The notes under the pieces were generated by a model that was given only the letters and a program-made list of their open reading frames with translations, had not been told where the DNA came from and ran no database searches. From assembly GCA_964036665.1 (NCBI GenBank), contig OZ038531.1:20562324-20626323 (forward strand): a stretch of DNA of 64,000 nt, given 5' to 3'. The stretch is from Gordius sp. MW1. Its lineage: Eukaryota; Nematomorpha; Gordioida; Gordea; Gordiidae. The translations under genes and the position numbers were made by a program. This document shows, piece after piece, positions 8,295-17,964 of this stretch. The stretch's first letter is position 1; each line of letters begins with the position of its first letter.

Positions 8295-10552
8295 ATGGAT
8301 ATTATAGCATCATGGTGTCGATTCAGGGTGGAAGTGGAAATTATCGAGCCACTGTACACCCCGACAGAATTATACGTATCGTTCGTAGTGGGACAGGACG
8401 GTGTCCCGCATATGGTCTATTTCCACGAACGGCGATATCCTCAGGGCGGTGCCCCGCAGCCCGGGAATAGAGGACGAGGTGGTAGAATCAGTCGTGGAGG
8501 ACGGGCTGGGGGCAGCGGTACCTCGACTGCTGGGGTTCGGAGGAATCCCAGAGAAGTCCTTCCGCCGGTTCGCCCGGTCCGAGGGGGCACGGTGATTGCC
8601 CCGGCGGCGGCGAGCGGAGGGCGACGCAGGCCTGCTCGAAGGTGGTGTAGTTTGTGCCAACGCCGGCATCGAAGGGCCGCGTGTGAAGGTACAACGGTTA
8701 CACCGCCGGGGGCACCTAGTGTCTCGTTGATTGAGTCTGTAAACGCCGGTGTCAGGTTATCATATTCACGTATTGTCAGATTCAATTGTCAATCTGACTT
8801 TGATTGACATATGTCATGATTGACGGCCATTTTTGATTTTGTAAACAAAAACAAATTCAAAATTGAATTAAATGAAATAAAATATATCAATTAAACTTAA
8901 ACATATAAAGCTACTTATTTATAGTGAATCCTTTTTTATGGATTAGAAAAAATTAACAAATTTTAACCCCTATTTCTTAAAATGTGTATTTTATAATTAA
9001 ATTGCTCAACCAATTTATTTTTATATGATCATTCTTTAGGTTTAATTATTTATGTTTTATTATATTAAAGGGTACTAAGACAATAGTTTAAATTGCATAA
9101 TTATAATGAATCTTAATTTTTATTAATTTGTTTAAAAATTTATTTTTTGACCCTATTTTTTATATGTTATACAGCCATTTTTAATTCTTTAAACAAATTC
9201 AAAATTGAATTAAATTAAATATATCAATTTAATTTAATATATATAGCTACTTATTTATGATGAATCCTTTTTTAGGATTAGAAAAAATTAACAAATTTTG
9301 ACCCCTATTTCTTAAAATGTGTATTTTATAATTAAATTGCTCAACCAATTTATTTTTATAATATGATCATTCTTTAGGTTAGGAATTATGTTTTATTATA
9401 TTAAAGGGTATTGTTGCTTTATTTTTTATATGTTATATTATTACAAAGAGTTTATACAATTCAAACAAATGTTTATGAATTGCAAAGTAGCTTTATTAAC
9501 AATCTGGAACAAAGAAAACAATACAATATTTAAAAACAATTGTTTATAAAATAATGCTAAAACATATATCTCAAATAATGATAATTTGGGATGAGGGTGA
9601 ATTGACAGCCCAGGTATGATTGATATTGGTTGCTTGACTAAACCATTAGATTGAAAGTGATAGGCAGAGGTGAAGCAATGCTTTGTACCAGTTCACCTTA
9701 ATTAGTCCCTATAAAAACAATTAACTTATAATTAATCTTTTACTTTTGGGAAGCCAAATAAACAGCAGGTCATATTAAGTTTGGGAGTCATATACCGCAA
9801 TATGTGACCACATTGGAACAGCATGAACTAATTTAAAAAAATAGTTTATCATGATTAATTTACAACAATGCCCATTTTTTGTTTGGCTTTTTTTTTAAAT
9901 AACATTTTTGCTGGATATCAAATTTATCAGATATGATATTAGGTGCAGGGTATTGGTAAATGTCATCTGCAAAAAGACTAGGCATAACTGAATAAGAATA
10001 TTATAAAAGAAATTGTAATTAACAATAACTTTTTATTACTTTCTTAAGTGATGTTATTTTATTTGTAAAAAGTAATAAATTCTGTATGTTACAAAATCAA
10101 ATATAATAATCTGAATTTCTGAATCTTTTATAGAAGAAATTGTAACTAACAATAAATTATATTGCATGTATCAATAAATTTCTTACTTAAATTTGAATCT
10201 GGCAACACTTGTTTATTATTCTCCTAACGAGTGTTTTCTACGCGTTCAATTGTTCTGTATAAAGTTTATAACCAATGGCGATGTGGCGAAAATCCCGTTA
10301 TCTTGTTTACTTTTACGCTTGTAGCCAATTAGTGCGTTCTATTACGCACTTGAATCTGACAATACTTGAATCTGACAACCCTACACCGGCGTGGGTGAGG
10401 GTGGCGTCAATGTAGCGATGCAACTCGACCCACCCGATGTCGTGAATTCGGACACGGTACTGGCACCGAGGGCGACGGCATCGCTTATAGAATATGATCA
10501 GGCAGTGGGGAATGCTGAGCGAGGGAGTCAGCGAGACGGTTATAATGGGTAG
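8295..10552 (+). pseudogene. Element A ORF3, interrupted by a TGT-ACA element
   Basis: Starts at ATG 8295, directly after a TTGCATTAG that is both the pol stop and a plausible 3' splice site. Residues 1-15 read MDIIASWCRFRVEVE. VSFVVGQDGVP follows at about 28-38, then a Gly/Arg-rich linker with RGG motifs (57-110) and a CSLCQRRHRRAAC knuckle (CX2CX3HX4C, residues 118-130). At 8746-8749 (CCGG) the frame is interrupted by a 1636-bp element. Removing 8750-10385 plus one CCGG joins the frame exactly to 10390 and reaches TAG at 10550-10552, giving 205 codons. It occupies the env position but has no signal peptide or membrane segment; composition suggests an RNA- or DNA-binding accessory protein. 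Homologues in this window: 361, 16772, 21042, 24338, 43565. Confidence 0.75.
8750..10385. mobile_element. Non-autonomous TGT...ACA inverted-repeat element (Ginger-like?), copy 1
   Basis: 1636 bp, beginning TGTCAGGTTATCATATTC and ending as the complement of TGTAGGGTTGTCAGATTC, flanked by CCGG on both sides (8746-8749, 10386-10389). The interior is AT-rich, non-coding, and contains a tandem duplication of about 320 bp (8845-9170 and 9190-9410). TGTNR termini with a 4-bp duplication fit what is known of Ginger DNA transposons, which use a gypsy-type integrase; that assignment is inference because no transposase is present. The mirror copy is 11742-13377 and a diverged copy is 17965-19450. Confidence 0.75.
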
Positions 10553-10667
10553 CAAGTGTGGACCCAATGACGTCTATCGGGGAGGCCGTTCCCGTACCTT
10601 ACGGTCCGCTACAATTTTTTTGACTCCCCGCGCCCGTTCTCTTTGGGGTCTTTCCTAAAGGGGATGG
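10553..10667 (+). promoter_or_regulatory. 3' untranslated region and polypurine tract of element A
   Basis: Non-coding spacer after the reconstructed ORF3 stop. It ends with AAAGGGGATGG immediately before the TGTGG that opens the 3' LTR, the priming site for plus-strand DNA synthesis. Confidence 0.65.
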
Positions 10668-11089
10668 TGTGGTATTTGCTATTACTTACACTGATCTTAT
10701 TTTCCTGGTTGTTATTATAACCGAAGCTATTATTATTATGATGCTGGATGATTGGTATTGATGTTGATGTGTTGTTGACGCCATCGCGATATAAAAGATA
10801 GAAGACATCAAGCATACACACACTCTTCCATTTTTTCCCCACATCACTTATCTGTTTCCCCAGTTTTAGTGTAACTTTCTCCCACTCATCTATTTTACTC
10901 ATTCGCCTCACTCATTTTGTCCACGTTTGTAAATTATATCCCTTTTAACTTATTTGTAATTTATTATATCATTCGATATTACATCCATAAGTAAAAACCA
11001 ATTATGATGGAATAAACGTTAATAAATAATAGAATAACCTTTCAATAGTAGTTTTAATCCTTTCCTTTTTTCGATTTGAAGTTATAACA
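10668..11089 (+). repeat. 3' LTR of element A
   Basis: 422 bp, TGTGGTATTTGC to GTTATAACA, matching the 5' LTR at 3649-4075 with a handful of differences. Immediately after its end the sequence turns into the inverted LTR, so this LTR end is the centre of the palindrome. Confidence 0.88.
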
Positions 11090-11090
11090 G

Positions 11091-11459
11091 TAAACTACTA
11101 TTGAAAGGTTAATCTATTATTTATTTTGCTTATGGATGTAATATCGAATGATATAATAAATTACAAATAAGTTAAAAGGGATATAATTTACAAACGTGGA
11201 CAAAATGAGTGAGGCGAATGAGTAAAATAGATGAGTGGGAGAAAGTTACATTAAAACTGGGGAAACAGATAAGTGATGTGGGGAAAAAATGGAAGAGTGT
11301 GTGTATGCTTGTTGTCTTCTATCTTTTATATCGCGATGGCGTCAACAACACAACAACATCAACATCAATACCAATCATCCAGCATCATAATAATAATAGC
11401 TTCGGTTATAATAACAACCAGGAAAATAAGATCAGGGGTAAGTAATAGCAAATACCACA
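11091..11459 (-). repeat. Inverted LTR of element A (right arm)
   Basis: Reverse-complement copy of the 3' LTR, TGTGG end at 11459. It lacks the terminal bases of the LTR 3' end, present as the spacer on the left side, and has an internal deletion of about 27 bases near 11135. Joined head-to-head to the 3' LTR of A. Confidence 0.85.
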
Positions 11460-11574
11460 CCATCCCCTTTAGGAAAGACCCCAAAGAGAACGGGCGCGGG
11501 GAGTCAAAAAAATTGTAGCGGACCGTAAGGTACGGGAACGGCCTCCCCGATAGACGTCATTGGGTCCACACTTG

Positions 11575-13832
11575 CTACCCATTATAACCGTCTCGCTGAC
11601 TCCCTCGCTCAGCATTCCCCACTGCCTGATCATATTCTATAAGCGATACCGTCGCCCTCGGTGCCAGTACCGTGTCCGAATTCACGACATCGGGTGGGTC
11701 GAGTTGCATCGCTACATTGACGCCACCCTCACCCACGCCGGTGTAGGGTTGTCAGATTCAAGTATTGTCAGATTCAAGTGCGTAATAGAACGCACTAATT
11801 GGCTACAAGCGTAAAAGTAAACAAGATCACGGGATTTTCGCCACATCGCCATTGGTTATGAACTTTATACAGAACAATTGAACGCGTAGAAAACACTCGT
11901 TAGGAGAATAATAAACAAGTGTTGCCAGATTCAAATTTAAGTAAGAAATTTATTGATACATGCAATATAATTTATTGTTAGTTACAATTTCTTCTATAAA
12001 AGATTCAGAAATTCAGATTATTATATTTGATTTTGTAACATACAGAATTTATTACTTTTTACAAATAAAATAACATCACTTAAGAAAGTAATAAAAAGTT
12101 ATTGTTAATTACAATTTCTTTTATAATATTCTTATTCAGTTATGCCTAGTCTTTTTGCAGATGACATTTACCAATACCCTGCACCTAATATCATATCTGA
12201 TAAATTTGATATCCAGCAAAAATGTTATTTAAAAAGAAAGGCCAAACAAAAAATGGGCATTGTTGTAAATTAATCATGATAAACTATTTTTTTAAATTAG
12301 TTCATGCTGTTCCAATGTGGTCACATATTGCGGTATATGACTCCCAAACTTAATATGACCTGCTGTTTATTTGGCTTCCCAAAAGTAAAAGATTAATTAT
12401 AAGTTAATTGTTTTTATAGGGACTAATTAAGGTGAACTGGTACAAAGCATTTCACCTCTGCCTATCACTTTCAATCTAATGGTTTAGTCAAGCAACCAAT
12501 ATCAATCATACCTGGGCTGTCAATTCACCCTCTTATCCCAAATTATCATTATTTGAGATATATGTTTTAGCATTATTTTATAAACAATTGTTTTTAAATA
12601 TTGTATTGTTTTCTTTGTTCCAGATTGTTAATAAAGCTACTTTGCAATTCATAAACATTTGTTTGAATTGTATAAACTCTTTGTAATAATATAACATATA
12701 AAAAATAAAGCAACAATACCCTTTAATATAATAAAACATAATTCCTAACCTAAAGAATGATCATATCATAAAAATAAATTGGTTGAGCAATTTAATTATA
12801 AAATACACATTTTAAGAAATAGGGGTCAAAATTTGTTAGTTTTTTCTAATCCATAAAAAAGGATTCATCATAAATAACTAGCTATATATATTAAATTAAA
12901 TTGATATATTTAATTTAATTCAATTTTGAATTTGTTTAAAAAATTAAAAATGGCTGTATAACATATAAAAAATAGGGTCAAAAAATAAATTTTTAAACAA
13001 TTAATAAAAATTAAGATTCATTATAATTATGCAATTTAAACTATTGTCTTAGTACCCTTTAATATAATAAAACATAAATAATTAAACCTAAAGAATGATC
13101 ATATAAAAATAAATTGGTTGAGCAATTTAATTATAAAATACACATTTTAAGAAATAGGGGTTAAAATTTGTTAATTTTTTCTAATCCATAAAAAAGGATT
13201 CACTATAAATAAGTAGCTTTATATGTTTAAGTTTAATTGATATATTTTATTTCATTTAATTCAATTTTGAATTTGTTTTTGTTTACAAAATCAAAAATGG
13301 CCGTCAATCATGACATATGTCAATCAAAGTCAGATTGACAATTGAATCTGACAATACGTGAATATGATAACCTGACACCGGCGTTTACAGACTCAATCAA
13401 CGAGACACTAGGTGCCCCCGGCGGTGTAACCGTTGTACCTTCACACGCGGCCCTTCGATGCCGGCGTTGGCACAAACTACACCACCTTCGAGCAGGCCTG
13501 CGTCGCCCTCCGCTCGCCGCCGCCGGGGCAATCACCGTGCCCCCTCGGACCGGGCGAACCGGCGGAAGGACTTCTCTGGGATTCCTCCGAACCCCAGCAG
13601 TCGAGGTACCGCTGCCCCCAGCCCGTCCTCCACGACTGATTCTACCACCTCGTCCTCTATTCCCGGGCTGCGGGGCACCGCCCTGAGAATATCGCCGTTC
13701 GTGGAAATAGACCATATGCGGGACACCGTCCTGTCCCACTACGAACGATACGTATAATTCTGTCGGGGTGTACAGTGGCTCGATAATTTCCACTTCCACC
13801 CTGAATCGACACCATGATGCTATAATATCCAT
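11575..13832 (-). pseudogene. ORF3 of the inverted A copy, interrupted
   Basis: Mirror image of the ORF3 at 8295-10552: ATG at 13832, the same GQDGVP motif, RGG linker and CSLCQRRHRRAAC knuckle, broken at CCGG (13378-13381 and 11738-11741) by the same 1636-bp element, tail ending with a TAG at 11577-11575. It shows that the CCGG insertion happened before the inverted duplication. One residue difference (Ser for Pro near residue 49) separates the two N-terminal parts. Confidence 0.75.
11742..13377. mobile_element. TGT...ACA inverted-repeat element, mirror of copy 1
   Basis: Same length and boundaries as 8750-10385, reverse-complemented with CCGG on both sides. It was duplicated with the palindrome and is not an independent insertion. 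Confidence 0.75.
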
Positions 13833-14765
13833 CTAATGCAAAATAATAACAATTATATCACCATTTACAAAAGATATTCTATTCACATCGAACTCGTAAT
13901 TGCTCCTCGTGTCCAAAGAGCCCGTAAACTCAACCTCGTAGGCTTTTGAGCCCACGTGGGATTTCACCACAGCTTCCAACCACCGTTCGGGTCCACGATA
14001 CACGCGAGCCCATACTAAATTACCCACCTCATACCGACTGGAAGTGGACTCGCCAGTTGTTAACCCGGCGTCCACCCACACATTAATTGGTATGCGAGGT
14101 AATCTGTTTAAAAATATTTCCCCTACGGGAGCACGACACGGAAAACGAGCGGACGCATTATGTAATAACCTGTACATCCAAATGCCGTCCTTCTCTACCT
14201 TCTCATTTTTCAACCATTTCTTAACGATCGCCACATGTCGCTGTGCCAACCCGTTAGAACTGGGATGATATGGAGGTGTTAATAAATGCCTTGCGCTAGT
14301 AAAGGCAGTACCGTTGTCCGATACTATATACCTTGGGATACCGTAAGCGCCCATTAAATTCTTTAAAAAATCGATAACAACCCCGGCGGGCAGCTTCGTA
14401 ACGCGTTGAAATTCAACCCAACTCGAAGCCGCGTCCACCAGTAACAAATATTGTTTCGAATCGAAATCAAAAAAATCTAAATGTACCCGGTCCCAAACAT
14501 TTTGAGCCCGCGGCCACCTAGCTTGTTTATCATGCTTGGGCGATCTTGCATTTTTACCACATGCAATACATTTAAGCCCATACATATCAATATCGCCGCC
14601 CATTTTAGGCCACCAAACATAATTACGCGCCATTGCTTTCATTTTAGACGCGCCGTTATGTCCAGCATGCAATAACTCCAACACTTGTGATCGCAACGCC
14701 CGTGGAATCACTATGCGCTCGCCTCGTAGTACAACTCCATTATCAAGATAGAGTTCGTTAACCAC
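13833..14765 (-). pseudogene. Integrase of the inverted A copy, frame restored
   Basis: 310 open codons from VNELYLDNG to the stop abutting ORF3. Same HHCC region, DRVHLDFFDF and VSDNGTAFTS as the left arm. After TSA the text goes straight to RHLLTPPYHPSSNG: the shared deletion plus a private 7-base deletion leave the frame open but remove about a dozen residues between the second Asp and the third catalytic position, where Gln (LAQRHV) replaces Glu. A nonsense codon precedes 14765, so the reading frame does not connect to RNase H. Likely inactive in spite of being open. Confidence 0.82.
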
Positions 14766-14809
14766 GCCGCGATATCATCTAGCGACCTCCTCGATTGTCG
14801 CCTGACCAT

Positions 14810-15390
14810 TCAAGTATTTGTAACCCCATGCAACTCCTCGTCCTTGTCCACCTCCTCCTTAAGGTTAACTGACGGAAAAGCTTGAGTTACAACATTAATC
14901 AAATAATTCTCACCCTCTAGTTCCTCCTTCGGTACCGCTTCATCGCTCTCACCTAAGCGCGATAATGTATCTGGAACATAGTTCGTTGAGCCCTTTTTGT
15001 ACTCCAAGGTCACGCCAAAGTTACCTAAGAACAACAACCATTTTTGTAATCTAGGGCTTAGCAATAAACTACCATTACACTTCGCAAAAAGAGGGACTAG
15101 TGGCTTATGGTCAGTAAAAATTTTAAACTTACGACCAATAAGATATTCACGACATTTATTCAACGCAAAAACTACGGCTAGAGCCTCCTTTTCAATAACC
15201 GAGTAATTCAGCTCCGCCGCCGTTAACTTACGTGAAAAAAATAGTATTGGCCGATCCACGCCCTTAACAACATGAAAGAGCATGCCACCTATACCGCTAT
15301 TCGACGCGTCAACCGCCAACCTTATAGGAAGGTCGCGATTAAAACACACCAAAACTGGGTCGCTTCCTAACAAGTTTTTCAACCTCTCGA
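14810..15390 (-). pseudogene. RNase H end of the inverted A copy
   Basis: Open frame with VDASNSGIGGML, FFSRKLTAAELNYSV and FTDHKPLVPLF, then LGNFGVTLEYKKGS and a C-terminal acidic tail ending GVTNT, like 6730-7310. It begins abruptly inside RNase H (LKNLLGSD), and across the junction at about 15390 the plus-strand RNase H of element C resumes. Confidence 0.85.
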
Positions 15391-15394
15391 CCGC

Positions 15395-16735
15395 TAAAGG
15401 CTGAATTTAATTATTCGGTCATAGAGAAAGAAGCTCTTGCGATGGTTTATGGTTTAAAACGTCGAGAATATTTAATTGGTAAATCGTTTACATTGTACAT
15501 CGATCATAAGCCATTGGTAGCGTATTTGATAAAATTAATACGGAATTTTTAATGTCGCCTCGACTTCAGAGATGGTTATTAACTCTTGGTAATTTTTCAT
15601 TAACTTTAAAATATCGAGAAGGTAAAAGTAATCATTTAGCTAATGTTTTATCACGAATGAGTGCGAATAATATAACTAAAGAGATATCGGTTACAAATAT
15701 TAATTTTTTTAATGTAATAAAAGTCATTGATCTTGACGATATTGTCAAAAGTACAGAAAATAATGCTGAATAGCAAATATTAAACAAATTATTACAGGTG
15801 TTAAAGATATTCAAAATGTTCCTGTAGATTTTAAACACGTAATTAAAGAACTATATATTGAGGATAATTTAGTTAAACGCAATGATAAGCTGGCAATTCC
15901 TTTTGAGCTGCGTAGTAACGTTTTAAGTATTTTGCATGAAGGGCATGCAGGTATAGTAAAGATGAAGGAGCTCGCTAGACTTTATGTCTGGTGGCCCAAG
16001 ATTACAAGGGACGTTAAAATCTTTGTTCGGCAATGTGCTATGTGTAAATTAAAAGCAGCCATGCCACGTAGAGATAAGAAGGCTCGATGGCCTCGGGCAT
16101 GGTCCCTGGAGTAGAATTCATATTGATTTTTTTGAATTTAATAAAAAGAGATATATTTTAATGGTAGATGCATATTCAGTTTGGACTGAATTTAAATTAA
16201 TACACAATATATCTACAGAGGTTACTGTAATGTTTTTAAAAGAATTAATTGGCTCATACGGTTTTCCGAAATTTATAGTTACCGATAACGGAAAAGCGTT
16301 TACAAGTGTCGATTTTAAAGATTTTTGTAATAATTGAAAAATAACGCATTTTTTAACGCCGCCATATCATCCCAGTTCTAATGGACAGGTTAAGAGCTAT
16401 GTAGCTATTGTTAAAATGGTTAGAATTGGCACAGACTAACAAAGAGGGTACATGGTTATGTCGATTACACCATAACATGATGCATAGACGTAGACGTTTG
16501 CCAGTTGGTGTTGAATTTTTTGGTCATAATTAACGTTTTCCGCCTGATTTTTTGCTGGATTGCAAATTTAAAAATCAGAAAACAGGCAAACCCAAATATA
16601 ATATTAATGATCCTGTTTGGTCAAAATCTAAGGGTTGACCATGTAGGTAGTAAAATTTATAAAGTTAAGTCATTAGAGACTAACAAAATAGAAACTAGGC
16701 ATGTTGAACAACTATTAAGTTATTCTGCCAAATGA
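15395..16735 (+). pseudogene. Element C pol, right half: RNase H end and integrase
   Basis: Continues element C's RNase H with AEFNYSVIEKEALAMV and IDHKPLV, then MSPRLQRWLLTLGNFSL. Integrase follows: HEGHAGIVKMKELARLYVWW, CAMCK, a broken central Asp region (MVDAYSVWTEFK) and VTDNGKAFTS. Then PPYHPSSNGQ with the following ER replaced by KS, and finally KIYKVKSLETNKIE and RHVEQLLSYSAK with stop at 16735. Several frameshifts and stops. It ends 36 bases before the ORF3 ATG. Confidence 0.85.
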
Positions 16736-16806
16736 TTATATTTTTTTCCTTTTTCTTCTTATACATTGTAGATGGACGTAATAACATCCTGGTGTATAGT
16801 CAGAAT

Positions 16807-17939
16807 CAGAGCTGTTAAGGAGCGCGCACAGAAGTGCGCGCACCGGTTTTGCGGTGCGACGTGCTGGTGCGCGCACTTTTTTAAAACCAAGAGCGAGTGC
16901 GGGTGCGCGCACCTTATTCACTCGGTGCGCGTGCGAAATTGCGCTCCTATTTTGCGCACATTATGAATTTTACAATTAGCATATTTTGACATTATCTTAT
17001 ATATCGCGCATAGCATATCTCACAAATTAACATTGTAGTGAAAGTGGAGGAGATAACAAGGCGGGAAATTTAATTAACATCGATAGACAATATAATTAAT
17101 GAGATCCGCCATATTTTATATTATTCGCCTATTTACCTTATCAATTATTGCTTAAAAAGTTTTGGTGTATCATAATAATGCAATAGAGGGTGAAGTATTA
17201 TTAGAAAAACAAAAACAGACAGGTAATTAGGATAAATAGTTAACAATATTGTAATATTCCTATTCAGTGTTTTTTGGAAAACTTTTACCCGCCGTTACTA
17301 TCTTGATTTTTAATTTCCAACACTTTTAAACTTCTCATCGCTATCGTAAGTTTAATCACATAATAATTTTGTTACAAAATATATTTTTAAATATTAATTT
17401 CTATGGTTGCTCTTTCATGCTAAAATACTTTGCTATTTATAATTGAATTGTACGTCAAATATTATAAATAAATTATTATAATTTGTCTTGTTACTAAGCA
17501 TATTTTTTTAACAATTTTCTTCGTTAAAAAAATTATATATAAGATATAACACTCCGATTCCTTCGAGTGCCCCCGTGGAACGCCTCTTCAGCAAAGCTAA
17601 GACGCTTTTAAGCGACGGGTAGCCTGACAGATAGTCACCTCGAAATGCTTTTAATGATAAATGTTAATAAAATGCTATTTTAATTGTTTTTTCTGTATCT
17701 TTATTATTTTTATAATTATAATAAATCGGCATAATAAAAGTTTTTAATTGAACATTGTAATATATTTAGAATTTAGATAGAGTGTAAAAAATTATGGGTG
17801 CGAGTGCGCGCAACGGGTTTGCGGTGCAAGTGCGCGCACCTCTGTTAAAATTGGTGCGGGTGCGAGTGCGCGCACCGAATTTTCTCAAAGTGCGGGTGCG
17901 AGTGCCGCACCGGTTTTTTAGGTGCGATTAACAGCTCTG
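16807..17939. mobile_element. hAT-like element, decayed, in ORF3 of C
   Basis: 1133 bp with 12-bp terminal inverted repeats CAGAGCTGTTAA / TTAACAGCTCTG and an 8-bp duplication GTCAGAAT (16799-16806) / GTCAGGAT (17940-17947, one mismatch). Subterminal regions are full of GTGCGCGCAC-type repeats, probably transposase-binding sites. Near 17560-17670 a plus-strand frame gives SSAPVERLFSKAKTLLSDG, the start of the hAT C-terminal dimerisation domain, then frameshifts. Only this remnant of transposase is seen. Confidence 0.88.
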
Positions 17940-17964
17940 GTCAGGATTATGAGCGATTGGCCGG

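Larger units (their letters stand above)
6730..15390. repeat. 8.7-kb palindrome, arms about 4.3 kb, centre near 11073
   Basis: Left arm 6730-11055 and right arm 11091-15390 are near-identical reverse complements separated by about 35 bases (11056-11090). Each arm holds the RNase H end, integrase, ORF3 with its CCGG insertion, the 3' UTR and the LTR of element A. Coordinates of equivalent features sum to about 22127. The arms differ by scattered substitutions and small indels (for example a 7-base deletion in the right integrase). Both arms share pre-existing lesions, so a defective copy was duplicated. Confidence 0.92.

Noticed and set aside
8370-8785. Antisense Pro/Ser/Arg-rich ORFs opposite ORF3 (and mirrors at 13342-13757)
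   Set aside because: Shadow frames of the GC-rich RGG linker; no domain and no start context.
8295-8810. ORF3 as a retroviral envelope gene
   Set aside because: No signal peptide, membrane anchor, furin-like site or glycosylation pattern; composition is basic and Gly/Arg-rich with a zinc knuckle.
10313-10567. 84-codon minus-strand ORF and mirror at 11560-11814
   Set aside because: Overlaps the end of the TGT...ACA element and the ORF3 tail in antisense; exists twice only because of the palindrome.
11209-11445. Conserved small ORF (MRRMSKIDEWEKV...) in three places (also 3667-3897 and 10609-10911)
   Set aside because: It is antisense within the LTR of element A; conservation follows from LTR copy identity, with no independent evidence of coding.
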